A stretch of DNA of 64,000 nucleotides from Streptomyces albireticuli (GCF_002192455.1 NZ_CP021744.1:5799501-5863500), one strand, 5' to 3'. Shown: positions 1 to 10,275, counted from the stretch's first letter. Numbers and translations are program-made. The notes: a model not told the origin generated them from the letters alone.

Positions 1-1
1 C

Positions 2-517
2 AAGGCGGTCTCGGCCGACGGGCAGAAGGCCTCCGTCTGGACGGCGCGGGCCGGCGACGCGTGGAAGGTCGTGAACATCGCCACCGGCGACGACGAGACC
101 CGCTACGCCGCCGAGGGCGCCCGCAGGCTCGGCGGGGGCACCGTCTTCCGCGAGCCGCAGATCGACGCCTGGTACGTCCAGCGCGGCGACCGGGTCCTGC
201 CGCTCGACGAGGACGCCACCCGCGCCATCGGGGCCGGGGGCACCAGCCTCGCGCGCTACCAGGCCCGCGTGCACAAGGAGTACGGCGACAAGCTGCCCGG
301 CTCCGCCTACGAGAAGAAGGGCCTCGCCGGCGGCTACGGGAAGGACGCCGCCCCGGCGGCGGAGGGCCGCGCCCCCGCCGCGGACACCGCCGCCACGGCC
401 GCCGCGCGCACGGACGGCGACGGCCCGCTGGACCCGGGCACCGCCGCGGCGGCCACCGGGGGCGTCCTGGCCCTCGGCGCCACCGCCCTGGTGATCCGCC
501 GGAGGCGGCGCGGCTGA
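2..517 (+). CDS. C-terminal part of a membrane-anchored protein of unknown function
   Basis: The reading frame is open from the window edge, so the true start lies outside. The 171 visible residues hold a polar domain, then an Ala/Pro/Gly-rich linker (roughly residues 115-140), then one hydrophobic segment of about 20 residues and a final run of arginines (RRRRRG). This layout, outside domain, linker, membrane helix and basic tail, is that of a cell-surface protein held by a C-terminal anchor. No LPXTG-type sortase motif is visible before the helix. I do not recognise the family. A strong hairpin follows, so it probably ends its own transcript ahead of uvrC. Confidence 0.6.
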   Translation, partial: KAVSADGQKASVWTARAGDAWKVVNIATGDDETRYAAEGARRLGGGTVFREPQIDAWYVQRGDRVLPLDEDATRAIGAGGTSLARYQARVHKEYGDKLPGSAYEKKGLAGGYGKDAAPAAEGRAPAADTAATAAARTDGDGPLDPGTAAAATGGVLALGATALVIRRRRRG

Positions 518-573
518 GCACGGCGGCCCCTGACCAGGGCCGCCACCGGGGGTGACCCCACGACGCCCCCGCC

Positions 574-604
574 CCGGCCCCCGGCACCCACCGCCGGGGG
601 CCGG
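574..604 (+). terminator. Stem-loop terminator ahead of uvrC
   Basis: A perfect 12-bp inverted repeat (574-585 and 593-604) surrounds a 7-nt loop. A second 8-bp stem (522-529 with 537-544) lies just after the stop codon of the preceding gene. There is no T tract, which is usual for terminators in high-GC actinobacteria. Confidence 0.55.
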
Positions 605-735
605 AAGGCGCCGCCGCGCCCCGGAAGAGGCGCTCACCCCGGCGGCGCCCGCCGGGCCTTCCGTACCGGGCGCCCCGGCTCCGCCGGACCGGCTCGGCGA
701 TGGAGTTGTCACTGCCCGCAAGTAGGGTGTGTGAC

Positions 736-2754
736 ATGGCCGACCCCAGCAGCTACCGACCCAAGCCGGGACAGATCCCCGACTCGCCGGGGGTCTACAA
801 ATTCCGTGACGAGCACGGCCGCGTGATCTACGTCGGGAAGGCGAAGAGCCTGCGCCAGCGGCTCTCCTCGTACTTCCAGGACCTCGCCGGCCTGCACCCG
901 CGCACCCGCACCATGGTCACCACGGCCGCCGCCGTCGAGTGGACCGTCGTCTCCACCGAGGTCGAGGCGCTCCAGCTCGAATACTCCTGGATCAAGGAGT
1001 ACGACCCGCGCTTCAACGTCAAGTACCGGGACGACAAGAGCTATCCCTCCCTCGCCGTCACCATGGGCGAGGAGTTCCCCCGCGTCCAGGTCATGCGCGG
1101 CCCCAAGAAGAAGGGCGTGCGCTACTTCGGCCCGTACGCCCACGCCTGGGCGATCCGCGAGACCGTCGACCTGATGCTCCGCGTCTTCCCCGTCCGGACC
1201 TGCTCGGCCGGGGTGTTCAAGCGCTCCGCCCAGATCGGCCGCCCCTGCCTGCTCGGCTACATCGGCAAGTGCTCCGCCCCCTGCGTCGGCCGGGTGAGCG
1301 CCGAGGAGCACCGCGAACTGGCCGAGGAGTTCTGCGACTTCATGGCCGGCCGCACCGGCGCCTACCTCCGCCGCCTGGAGCAGGCGATGCGCGAGGCCGC
1401 CGAGGAGATGGAGTACGAGAAGGCGGCCCGGCTGCGCGACGACATAGAGGCCCTCCGCCGCGCCATGGAGAAGAACGCCGTCGTCCTGGCCGACGCCACC
1501 GACGCCGATCTGATCGCCGTCGCGGAGGACGAACTGGAGGCCGCCGTCCAGATCTTCCACGTGCGCGGCGGCCGGGTGCGCGGCCAGCGCGGCTGGGTGA
1601 CGGACAAGGTGGAGGCCGTCGACACCGCGGGCCTCGTCGAGCACGCCCTCCAGCAGCTCTACGGCGAGGAGAAGGGCGACGCGGTCCCCAAGGAGGTCCT
1701 CGTCCCCGCCCTGCCGGATCCCGTCGGGCCCGTCACCCAGTGGCTCACCGAGCGCCGCGGCGCCCGGGTCGACCTGCGCATCCCGCAGCGCGGCGACAAG
1801 AAGGACCTGATGGCCACGGTCCAGCGCAACGCCCAGCATGCCCTCGTCCTGCACAAGACCAAGCGCGCCTCCGACCTGACGACCCGCTCCCGCGCCCTGG
1901 AGGAGATCGCGGAGGCCCTCGGCCTGGACTCCGCGCCGCTGCGCATCGAGTGCTTCGACATCTCCCACCTCCAGGGCCAGGACGTCGTCGCGTCCATGGT
2001 CGTCTTCGAGGACGGCCTCGCCCGCAAGAGCGAGTACCGCCGCTTCCAGATCAAGTCCTTCGCCGGCCAGGACGACGTCCGGTCCATGCACGAGGTCGTC
2101 TCCCGCCGCTTCCGCCGCTATCTCACGGAGAAGGTGCGGACGGGGGAGTGGCAGGAAGGCGCGGAAGAGGCGGAAGGGACGGACGAGGCGGCGGACGGCG
2201 CCGGAGGCGTCGCCCCCGGCGAGGCCCGGGAGGACGACGGCCGCCCCAAGCGCTTCGCCTACCCCCCGCAGCTCGTCGTGGTCGACGGCGCCGGCCCGCA
2301 GGTGGCCGCCGCCCGCCGGGCGCTCGACGAGCTGGGCATCAGCGACGTCGCCGTCTGCGGCCTCGCCAAGCGCCTGGAGGAGGTCTGGCTGCCCGGCGAC
2401 GAGGACCCCGTCGTCCTGCCGCGCAGCAGCGAGGGCCTCTACCTCCTCCAGCGCGTGCGCGACGAGGCGCACCGCTTCGCCATCGCCTACCAGCGGGGCA
2501 AGCGCACCGGAGTCCTGAAGGCCGGCCCCCTCGACGCCGTGCCCGGCCTCGGCGACACGCGCAAGAAGGCCCTGCTCAAGCACTTCGGCTCGGTCAAGCG
2601 GCTGCGCGCCGCGACGGTCGAGCAGATCTGCGAGACACCCGGCATCGGCCGGAAGACGGCGGAGACCGTCGCGGCGGCGCTCGCCGCCGCGGCACCGCCC
2701 GCGCCCGCGGTCAACACCGCGACTGGCGAGATCATGGACGATGCGGAGGAATGA
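736..2754 (+). CDS. uvrC: Excinuclease ABC subunit C
   Basis: UvrC makes both incisions around a DNA lesion in nucleotide excision repair, working with UvrA and UvrB in the cytoplasm. The GIY-YIG nuclease domain is at the N-terminus (GVY at residues 19-21, YVG at 32-34). A UVR motif that contacts UvrB lies near 218-250. The RNase H-like second nuclease domain begins near 404 (IECFDISH), and two helix-hairpin-helix elements end the protein (about 603-650). The start MADPSSY is preferred over an ATG 36 nt upstream because it sits at the usual distance from the GIY domain. Residues about 468-505 are a Glu/Gly-rich insertion, probably a flexible loop. At 672 residues it is slightly longer than enterobacterial UvrC. 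Confidence 0.97.
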   Translation: MADPSSYRPKPGQIPDSPGVYKFRDEHGRVIYVGKAKSLRQRLSSYFQDLAGLHPRTRTMVTTAAAVEWTVVSTEVEALQLEYSWIKEYDPRFNVKYRDDKSYPSLAVTMGEEFPRVQVMRGPKKKGVRYFGPYAHAWAIRETVDLMLRVFPVRTCSAGVFKRSAQIGRPCLLGYIGKCSAPCVGRVSAEEHRELAEEFCDFMAGRTGAYLRRLEQAMREAAEEMEYEKAARLRDDIEALRRAMEKNAVVLADATDADLIAVAEDELEAAVQIFHVRGGRVRGQRGWVTDKVEAVDTAGLVEHALQQLYGEEKGDAVPKEVLVPALPDPVGPVTQWLTERRGARVDLRIPQRGDKKDLMATVQRNAQHALVLHKTKRASDLTTRSRALEEIAEALGLDSAPLRIECFDISHLQGQDVVASMVVFEDGLARKSEYRRFQIKSFAGQDDVRSMHEVVSRRFRRYLTEKVRTGEWQEGAEEAEGTDEAADGAGGVAPGEAREDDGRPKRFAYPPQLVVVDGAGPQVAAARRALDELGISDVAVCGLAKRLEEVWLPGDEDPVVLPRSSEGLYLLQRVRDEAHRFAIAYQRGKRTGVLKAGPLDAVPGLGDTRKKALLKHFGSVKRLRAATVEQICETPGIGRKTAETVAAALAAAAPPAPAVNTATGEIMDDAEE

Positions 2755-2895
2755 TGGACGGGGACACGCGCGGCCCGGCCGCCGCCGGCGTCACGTACGC
2801 CCGGCAGCCGGCGTTCGGGCCCCGGACACCGGGAGACCGCAGTATGGAGGACGGGGCCGCGACCGCGGCACCGTCGGCAGAACGGGGGTAGCAGC

Positions 2896-3828
2896 ATGAC
2901 CGGGACCGACCGAGACGGAGCACAGGTGAGTACGGGCACGACGGCGGACGCGGCCGCCGAGACGACGGGCATCCCCGAACTGGTGATCATCTCCGGCATG
3001 TCGGGGGCGGGCCGCAGCACCGCCGCCAAGTGCCTGGAGGACCTCGGCTGGTTCGTCGTGGACAATCTGCCGCCCGCCCTGATCCCCACCATGGTGGACC
3101 TCGGCGCCCGCTCGCAGGGCAACGTGGCCCGGATCGCCGTGGTCGTGGACGTCCGCGGTCGGCGCTTCTTCGACAACCTCCGGGAGTCCCTCGCCGACCT
3201 GGCCGCCAAGAAGGTCAAGCGGCGCGTGATCTTCCTGGAGGCCTCCGACGACGCCCTGGTGCGCCGCTTCGAGTCCGTGCGCCGCCCGCACCCGCTCCAG
3301 GGCTCCGGGCGCATCGTCGACGGCATCGCCGCCGAGCGCGACCTGCTGCGCGAGCTGCGCGGCGACGCCGACCTGGTGATCGACACCTCCAGCCTCAACG
3401 TCCACGAACTGCGCGCCAAGATGGACGCCCAGTTCGCCGGCGAGGAGGAGCCGGAGCTCCGCGCCACCGTCATGTCCTTCGGCTACAAGTACGGCCTGCC
3501 CGTCGACGCCGACCTCGTGGTGGACTGCCGCTTCCTGCCCAACCCGCACTGGGTCCCGGAGCTGCGCCCCTTCACCGGGCTCAACGAGGAGGTCTCGGGC
3601 TATGTCTTCAACCAGCCCGGCGCCAAGGAGTTCCTCGACCGCTACACCGAGCTGCTCCAGCTGATCGCCGCGGGCTACCGCCGCGAGGGCAAGCGCTACG
3701 TGACCATCGCCGTCGGCTGCACCGGCGGCAAGCACCGCTCCGTGGCGATGTCCGAGAAGCTCGCCCACCGCCTGGTCTCCGAGGGTGTCGAGACCGTCGT
3801 CGTCCACCGGGACATGGGGCGCGAGTGA
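2896..3828 (+). CDS. rapZ: RapZ/YvcJ family P-loop nucleotide-binding protein
   Basis: This family binds ATP and GTP. The enterobacterial member is an RNase adaptor that controls glucosamine-6-phosphate synthase through small RNAs; the role in actinobacteria is less clear. The Walker A motif GMSGAGRS is at residues 34-41, and the conserved C-terminal motif VGCTGGKHRS is near 273-282. At 310 residues it is slightly longer than usual because of a Thr/Ala-rich N-terminal extension. An RBS-like GGGGTAGC precedes the ATG. Its stop overlaps the GTG of yvcK by 4 nt, so the two are translationally coupled. The order uvrC-rapZ-yvcK-whiA is conserved in many Gram-positive bacteria. Confidence 0.94.
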   Translation: MTGTDRDGAQVSTGTTADAAAETTGIPELVIISGMSGAGRSTAAKCLEDLGWFVVDNLPPALIPTMVDLGARSQGNVARIAVVVDVRGRRFFDNLRESLADLAAKKVKRRVIFLEASDDALVRRFESVRRPHPLQGSGRIVDGIAAERDLLRELRGDADLVIDTSSLNVHELRAKMDAQFAGEEEPELRATVMSFGYKYGLPVDADLVVDCRFLPNPHWVPELRPFTGLNEEVSGYVFNQPGAKEFLDRYTELLQLIAAGYRREGKRYVTIAVGCTGGKHRSVAMSEKLAHRLVSEGVETVVVHRDMGRE

Positions 3829-4874
3829 CCGGCCGCACGTTCGGGCTGCGCCGGGGCCGCCGCCTGGCCCCCGCCCGCGCCACCGGGCGGGGCGGCCGCG
3901 TCGGCCGCGGCGCGCAGCCCAAGGTCGTCGCCCTCGGCGGCGGCCACGGCCTGTCCGCGTCGCTGACCGCGCTGCGCCGGATCACCGGCGACCTGACGGC
4001 CGTCGTCACCGTCGCCGACGACGGCGGCTCCAGCGGCCGGCTCCGCGACGAGCTGGGCGTGCTGCCCCCGGGCGACCTGCGCAAGGCGCTCGCCGCCCTG
4101 TGCGGCGACGACGACTGGGGCCAGACCTGGGCCCGGGTGATCAAGCACCGCTTCGCCAGCGAGGGCGACCTGCACGGCCACGCCGTCGGCAATCTGCTGA
4201 TCGTCGCCCTCTGGGAGCAGCTCGGCGACCACGTCCAGGCCCTGGACCTGGTCGGCAAGCTCCTCGGCGCGCACGGCCGGGTGCTCCCCATGTCCGCGGT
4301 GCCGCTGGAGCTCCAGGCGCTCGTCCGGGGCCACGACCCCGCCGAGCCCGAGGCCCTCAGCACCGTCCGGGGCCAGGCCACCGTGGCGCTCACCCCCGGT
4401 GAGGTGCAGTCCGTGCACGTCGTGCCGGAGGACCCGCCGGCGGTCCCCGAGGCCGTCGCCGCGGTCCTGGACGCCGACTGGGTGGTGCTCGGTCCGGGCT
4501 CCTGGTTCTCGTCCGTCATCCCGCACCTTCTGGTGCCCGAGCTGCTCGAAGCGCTCCAGGAGACCAAGGCCCGGCGGGTCCTCTCGCTGAACCTCGCGCC
4601 CCAGCCCGGTGAAACCGATGGCTTCTCCCCGCAGCGTCATTTGGAGGTTTTGGCCCGACACGCCCCTAAACTCGCCCTGGACGTGGTGCTGGCCGACGAG
4701 GCCGCCGTGCCCGACCGCGAGAGCCTCACCGATGCCGCCAAGCGGCTGGGGGCCGCGGTCGAGCTGGCGCCGGTCGCCGCGCCCGACGGCTCCCCGACCC
4801 ATGACCCGGAGCTGTTGGCCGCCGCGTACGACCGTATTTTTCGGATGCATGGAAGGATCGGCCCATGGCGATGA
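3825..4874 (+). CDS. yvcK: YvcK/CofD-like morphology and carbon-metabolism protein
   Basis: YvcK (GlmR) binds UDP-sugars and links central carbon flow to cell envelope synthesis in other Gram-positive bacteria; it shares the CofD fold. The substrate motif ALGGGHG is near residues 36-42, and the ADDGGSSGRLR motif typical of the family near 63-73. The GTG start overlaps the rapZ stop, and the extra basic N-terminus (about 30 residues, many Arg) precedes the conserved domain. Length is 349 residues. The 3' end overlaps whiA by 10 nt, which indicates one transcript. Confidence 0.93.
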   Translation: MTGRTFGLRRGRRLAPARATGRGGRVGRGAQPKVVALGGGHGLSASLTALRRITGDLTAVVTVADDGGSSGRLRDELGVLPPGDLRKALAALCGDDDWGQTWARVIKHRFASEGDLHGHAVGNLLIVALWEQLGDHVQALDLVGKLLGAHGRVLPMSAVPLELQALVRGHDPAEPEALSTVRGQATVALTPGEVQSVHVVPEDPPAVPEAVAAVLDADWVVLGPGSWFSSVIPHLLVPELLEALQETKARRVLSLNLAPQPGETDGFSPQRHLEVLARHAPKLALDVVLADEAAVPDRESLTDAAKRLGAAVELAPVAAPDGSPTHDPELLAAAYDRIFRMHGRIGPWR

Positions 4875-5872
4875 CGGCAGCGGTGAAGGATGAAATCTCC
4901 CGGCTCCCCGTCACCCGGACCTGCTGCCGGAAAGCGGAGGTCTCGGCGATCCTGCGGTTCGCGGGCGGTCTGCACCTGGTCAGCGGGCGCATCGTGATCG
5001 AGGCGGAGCTGGACACCGGGATCGCCGCCCGGCGGCTCCGCAAGGACATCCTGGAGATCTTCGGACACGCCTCCGACCTGGTGGTGATGGCCCCCGGCGG
5101 GCTGCGCCGCGGCAGCCGGTACGTGGTGCGGGTGGTGGCGGGCGGTGACCAGCTCGCGCGCCAGACCGGCCTGGTCGACGGCCGCGGCCGGCCGATCCGT
5201 GGCCTGCCACCCCAGGTCGTCTCCGGTGCCACCTGCGACGCGGAGGCCGCCTGGCGCGGTGCCTTCCTGGCCCACGGCTCGCTCACCGAGCCCGGCCGCT
5301 CGTCCTCCCTGGAGGTCACCTGCCCGGGGCCCGAGGCGGCGCTCGCCCTGGTCGGCGCCGCCCGCCGGCTCCAGATCGCGGCCAAGGCGCGCGAGGTGCG
5401 CGGAGTGGACCGGGTGGTCGTCCGGGACGGTGACGCGATCGGCGCGCTGTTGACGCGACTGGGCGCGCACGAGTCGGTGCTCGCCTGGGAGGAGCGGCGG
5501 ATGCGCCGCGAGGTGCGGGCCACGGCCAACCGCCTCGCCAATTTCGACGACGCCAATCTGCGCCGCTCGGCCCGCGCCGCCGTCGCCGCCGGCGCCCGGG
5601 TCCAGCGCGCGCTGGAGATCCTCGGCGAGGAGGTGCCCGAGCACCTCGCCGCCGCGGGCCGGCTGCGCATGGAGCACAAGCAGGCCTCCCTGGAGGAGCT
5701 GGGCGCCCTCGCCGACCCGCCGCTGACCAAGGACGCCGTCGCCGGCCGCATCCGGCGCCTGCTGGCCATGGCCGACAAGCGTGCCCAGGACCTGGGCATC
5801 CCCGGCACCGAGTCCAATCTGTCGGACCTCTCGGACCTCTCCGAGGAGATGGCCGAGGGCATGGCGGGCTGA
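4865..5872 (+). CDS. whiA: Sporulation transcription factor WhiA
   Basis: WhiA acts with WhiB to start sporulation septation in aerial hyphae of Streptomyces. The N-terminal half resembles LAGLIDADG homing endonucleases without nuclease activity, and a C-terminal helix-turn-helix lies near residues 265-310. The start MAMTAAVKDE matches the conserved beginning of actinobacterial WhiA. The 335-residue length is normal for the family. The C-terminus ends in a short acidic repeat, SDLSDLSEE. It overlaps yvcK by 10 nt and ends the operon. Confidence 0.97.
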   Translation: MAMTAAVKDEISRLPVTRTCCRKAEVSAILRFAGGLHLVSGRIVIEAELDTGIAARRLRKDILEIFGHASDLVVMAPGGLRRGSRYVVRVVAGGDQLARQTGLVDGRGRPIRGLPPQVVSGATCDAEAAWRGAFLAHGSLTEPGRSSSLEVTCPGPEAALALVGAARRLQIAAKAREVRGVDRVVVRDGDAIGALLTRLGAHESVLAWEERRMRREVRATANRLANFDDANLRRSARAAVAAGARVQRALEILGEEVPEHLAAAGRLRMEHKQASLEELGALADPPLTKDAVAGRIRRLLAMADKRAQDLGIPGTESNLSDLSDLSEEMAEGMAG

Positions 5873-6029
5873 CCCTGCCCGCGAGACCGTCCCCGGCCCG
5901 GCCGCCCCCCGCCCGGTGGCGGCGGCCACGGTCCGTACCGGCGTCACCCGATGTCACCGCCCTCGGCGCCCCGCGCGCCGGGGGCGGTTCCGCGTCAACG
6001 GGCCGATTCCGTCCCCCCTTGAGGCGGTA

Positions 6030-6044
6030 TTGACATGATCATGT
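6030..6044 (+). promoter_or_regulatory. TTGACA box fused to a 12-bp palindrome upstream of the carboxypeptidase
   Basis: A consensus -35 hexamer TTGACA (6030-6035) runs into the perfect palindrome ACATGATCATGT (6033-6044). It lies 58 nt before the ATG at 6102. No good -10 hexamer is visible at 17-18 nt, so the promoter reading is uncertain. The palindrome could be a regulator site overlapping the promoter. Confidence 0.4.
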
Positions 6045-6101
6045 GGACTCGCCAGCCTGGCGTCCGTGCAGGGACGGGACAGACAACGGCAAGGGGGGCT
6101 C

Positions 6102-9077
6102 ATGAGACGCAGGGCGAGATCGCTCGTCGCGGCCGCTTCGCTGTTACTCGGCGGACTGGCCATGGCACCCATCGCACAGGCGCAACCCGGCAGCACGGCG
6201 GCCACGGCCGGGAACACGGCGAAGGACACGGGACCGCTCTCCGTGTGGACCGCCGAGGTCGGCGCCGCCCAGATCCCGCTGCTCCTCAAGGCGGGCGTCG
6301 ACGGGCACGAACTCGGCGAGCGGATCACCGCCGGCCGTACCGCGCCGGTCGAGGTGCACCTCACCGCGGGCCAGGCCGGCACGCTCCGCCGGCAGGGCGT
6401 GGAGCTCACCGAGAAGAAGATCTCCGCCAAGACCCAGGAGCGCCTCAAGGCCGAGGGCGACGGCGTCTTCCGCCCGTACAGCGGTGAGCGCGGCCTCCAG
6501 CGGGAGATCAAGGACACCGCCCGCGCCCACCCCGGCCTGACCAAGGTCGTCAGCATCGGCAAGACCGTGCGCGGCCAGGACATCCTCGCCGTGAAGGTCA
6601 CCAAGGACGCCCGCCGCACCGGCGACGGCGACCGGCCCGCGGTGCTCTACATGTCCAACCAGCACGCCCGCGAGTGGATCACGCCGGAGATGACGCGGCG
6701 GCTGTTCCACCACTACCTCGACAACTACGGCAAGGACGAGCGGATCACCCGCCTGGTGGACCGCACCGAGCTGTGGTTCCTGCTCTCCGCCAACCCGGAC
6801 GGCTACGACTACACCTTCCAGGGGCCGGGCACCCGGCTGTGGCGCAAGAACCTCCGGGACAACGACGGCGACGGCAGGATCGCCCCGGGCGACGGCGTCG
6901 ACCTCAACCGCAACTTCCCCTACAAGTGGGGCTACGACAACGAGGGCTCGTCCCCCCGCCCGGCCTCCGAGACCTACCGCGGCCCGGCCGCCGCCTCCGA
7001 ACCGGAGACCCGGGCCCTCGACGCCTTCCAGAAGCGCCTCCACTTCCGCACCGCCGTCAACTACCACTCGGCCGCCGAACTGATCCTCTACGGGGTCGGC
7101 TGGCAGGTCGCCACGCCCACCCCGGACGACACCGTCTACCGCGCGCTCGCGGGCACCCCGGAGAAGCCCGCGATCCCCGGCTACCGCCCCCAGCTCTCCT
7201 CCGAGCTCTACGTCACCAACGGCGAGGCCGACGGCCACGCGGCCAACGTCAACGGCACGATGATGTTCACCCCGGAGATGTCGACCTGCCAGACCGTCTC
7301 CCGCATCGACCCGAACGACGCCTGGAACCCGGCCGACTGCCGCTCCTCCTTCACCTTCCCGGACGACGAGAAGCTGATCCAGCAGGAGTTCGCCAAGAAC
7401 ATCCCCTTCGCGCTGTCCGTCGCCGAGAGCGCCGCCCGTCCCGACACCCCGGCCTCCAGCGTCGGAATCACCACCCCCGACTTCACCCCCGACACCTTCA
7501 CGACCTCCTACGCGCGGGGCGAGGAGCAGCAGGTCGCCGTCACCGCCCGCAAGAGCCTTCGCGACAAGCTCCTCAACTACCGTGTGAACGGCGGCCGTAC
7601 GCACACCGAGGAACTGGAGGCCTGGGAGGGCGGCGACCGGTTCGGCGGCGAGGACAACCTCCAGTACGACCAGTACCGCGCCTACGTCGAGGGCGCCGAC
7701 GCCGGCTCCACCGTCGAGGTCTGGTTCACCGGCCGCACCCGCGAGGGTAGGCGCACGGCCAGCGAGCCCTTCACCTACACCGTGGCCGAGCGTCCGCGCA
7801 CCGACACCCTGGTCCTCGCCGACGAGGGCGGCACCGCCCCGTCCGCCCACCTCGACGCCTACACCCGGGCCCTCGCCGACAACGGGCGCAAGGCCGCGGT
7901 CTGGGACGTGGCGAGGAACGGCGCGCCGCACGCGCTCGGCGTGCTCGGCAACTTCACGACAGTCGTCTGGTACTCCGGTACGAACAAGCCCGGCGGCGAC
8001 ACCCTGCTCGCCGTGCGCGCCTTCCTCAACGAGGGCGGCAAGCTCGTCACCGCGGGCACCGAGGCGGGCGGCGGCGCCCGGATCGGCCCCGCCGAGTCCA
8101 ACGACTTCAGCCAGTACTACCTGGGCGCGAGCGGGCGGGTCGGCCACCCGGCGCCGCCGCGCTTCACCGGCGCGGGCAAGCTCGCCGGGACCACGGCGGG
8201 CCTGGCCGGCACCACCGCGGGCACCCCGCTCGCCACGGCCGGCTCCTACAGCTCCGTCTCGGACGACCTGCCGCCCGAGACCTTCCCGCAGTTCCGCAGC
8301 GAGCCCGCCGGCGAGTACACCGGCGGCGCGCGGTCACCCTTCCAGCCGTACGAAGGCGACTGGATGGCCGCCGCCCGCCACCAGGACAACGCCTGGATGC
8401 GGCTGACGCGCACCGTCGACCTGACCGGGGCCGGCGCCGCGGACAAGCCGAGCCTGGGCGTCCGGCTCAGCCCCGACACCGAGCAGGGGTACGACCACGC
8501 CGTCCTGGAGGCCCGCACCGCGGGCCAGGACGACTGGACCACCCTCCCGGACACGGCCGGCGGCACCGGGCGGACGGTGCCCACCGACTGCGCCGCCGCC
8601 CTCCGGCTGCACCCCGCCCTCGCCCACTACCTGACCGTCCGCGACGACGGCTGCGCGCCCCAGGGCACCACGGGCGCCTGGCACAGCTTCACCGGACCCA
8701 CCACCGGATGGCGGCAGGCCGCCTTCGACCTGAGCCCCTACGCGGGGAAGAAGGCCGAGCTGGCCCTGTCGTACCTCACCGACCCGGGTGACGGAGGCCG
8801 TGGCGTCCTCGCCGACAGCGCCACCCTCACCGTCGGCGGCGCCGCCCGGGACACCGAGGGCTTCGAGACCTCCCTCGGCCCCTGGTCGGCGGCGGGCCCG
8901 CCCGCCGGCAGCCCCGCGAAGACCGGTGACTGGGCGCGGTCGCAGGCGATCGCCCGCTTCTCCGCGGCCGTCACCACGCGTGACACCGCGCTGCTGGGCT
9001 TCGGTCTGGAGCACGTCCCGGACGCCCGGGAACGCGCCACGCTCCTCGGCGCGGCCCTGCGCGCCATCGGCGGCTGA
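6102..9077 (+). CDS. Secreted M14 zinc carboxypeptidase
   Basis: This enzyme removes C-terminal residues from peptides outside the cell. A signal peptide (basic MRRRARS, hydrophobic core, AQA cleavage region near residue 34) opens the protein. M14 features follow: HxxE zinc motif in QHAREW (His188, Glu191), NPDGYDY, LNRNFPYKWG, the third zinc ligand in NYHSAAE (His322), and a catalytic Glu in FTPEMS (Glu392). The remaining 550 residues are beta-rich regions resembling those C-terminal to immune inhibitor A-type proteases. The ATG at 6102 is chosen for its RBS (AAGGGGGG) and signal peptide. Codon 15 is TTA, so translation probably depends on the bldA tRNA. Length 991 residues. Confidence 0.93.
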   Translation: MRRRARSLVAAASLLLGGLAMAPIAQAQPGSTAATAGNTAKDTGPLSVWTAEVGAAQIPLLLKAGVDGHELGERITAGRTAPVEVHLTAGQAGTLRRQGVELTEKKISAKTQERLKAEGDGVFRPYSGERGLQREIKDTARAHPGLTKVVSIGKTVRGQDILAVKVTKDARRTGDGDRPAVLYMSNQHAREWITPEMTRRLFHHYLDNYGKDERITRLVDRTELWFLLSANPDGYDYTFQGPGTRLWRKNLRDNDGDGRIAPGDGVDLNRNFPYKWGYDNEGSSPRPASETYRGPAAASEPETRALDAFQKRLHFRTAVNYHSAAELILYGVGWQVATPTPDDTVYRALAGTPEKPAIPGYRPQLSSELYVTNGEADGHAANVNGTMMFTPEMSTCQTVSRIDPNDAWNPADCRSSFTFPDDEKLIQQEFAKNIPFALSVAESAARPDTPASSVGITTPDFTPDTFTTSYARGEEQQVAVTARKSLRDKLLNYRVNGGRTHTEELEAWEGGDRFGGEDNLQYDQYRAYVEGADAGSTVEVWFTGRTREGRRTASEPFTYTVAERPRTDTLVLADEGGTAPSAHLDAYTRALADNGRKAAVWDVARNGAPHALGVLGNFTTVVWYSGTNKPGGDTLLAVRAFLNEGGKLVTAGTEAGGGARIGPAESNDFSQYYLGASGRVGHPAPPRFTGAGKLAGTTAGLAGTTAGTPLATAGSYSSVSDDLPPETFPQFRSEPAGEYTGGARSPFQPYEGDWMAAARHQDNAWMRLTRTVDLTGAGAADKPSLGVRLSPDTEQGYDHAVLEARTAGQDDWTTLPDTAGGTGRTVPTDCAAALRLHPALAHYLTVRDDGCAPQGTTGAWHSFTGPTTGWRQAAFDLSPYAGKKAELALSYLTDPGDGGRGVLADSATLTVGGAARDTEGFETSLGPWSAAGPPAGSPAKTGDWARSQAIARFSAAVTTRDTALLGFGLEHVPDARERATLLGAALRAIGG
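6144..6146 (+). other. TTA leucine codon in the carboxypeptidase signal peptide
   Basis: The in-frame codons 14-16 are CTG TTA CTC. TTA is very rare in Streptomyces genes and is read by the developmentally controlled bldA tRNA. I saw no other in-frame TTA in the genes of this window when scanning by eye. Confidence 0.9.
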
Positions 9078-9088
9078 CACCCGCCACC

Positions 9089-9122
9089 GCGCGGCCCGGG
9101 ACACCCCGTCCCGAGGCCGCGC
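9089..9122 (+). terminator. Stem-loop after the carboxypeptidase gene
   Basis: Arms 9089-9102 and 9108-9122 pair over 13 bp with a small bulge, 12 nt after the stop codon. It separates this transcript from the gap promoter region. Confidence 0.6.
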
Positions 9123-9124
9123 AA

Positions 9125-9187
9125 TTGTGCCTGAGGCCGCCCACTTGTGCAAGACCCTTCAATGTCACATACCCCTCTACTTAGAGG
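9125..9187 (+). promoter_or_regulatory. gap upstream region with TTGTGC direct repeat and an inverted repeat
   Basis: TTGTGC occurs at 9125-9130 and again at 9145-9150, exactly 20 bp apart, about two helical turns. CCTCTA (9174-9179) and TAGAGG (9182-9187) form an inverted repeat around 2 nt. The second TTGTGC followed by CATACC at 17 nt is a weak promoter candidate, which would place the inverted repeat over the transcription start. Together they suggest a regulated promoter for gap. Confidence 0.4.
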
Positions 9188-9263
9188 TAGGGTCGTTGGT
9201 GGTCGGGGACTTCCCATACAGCCGCCGGCGGACAGACCGGCAAACCAACGAGGAGATCGGTTC

Positions 9264-10268
<1,005 letters not shown>

Positions 10269-10275
10269 TCGTTCC

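Noticed and set aside
709..2583. Long open frame antisense to uvrC
   Set aside because: High GC keeps reverse frames open; the sequence has no family motifs and uvrC is certain on the other strand.
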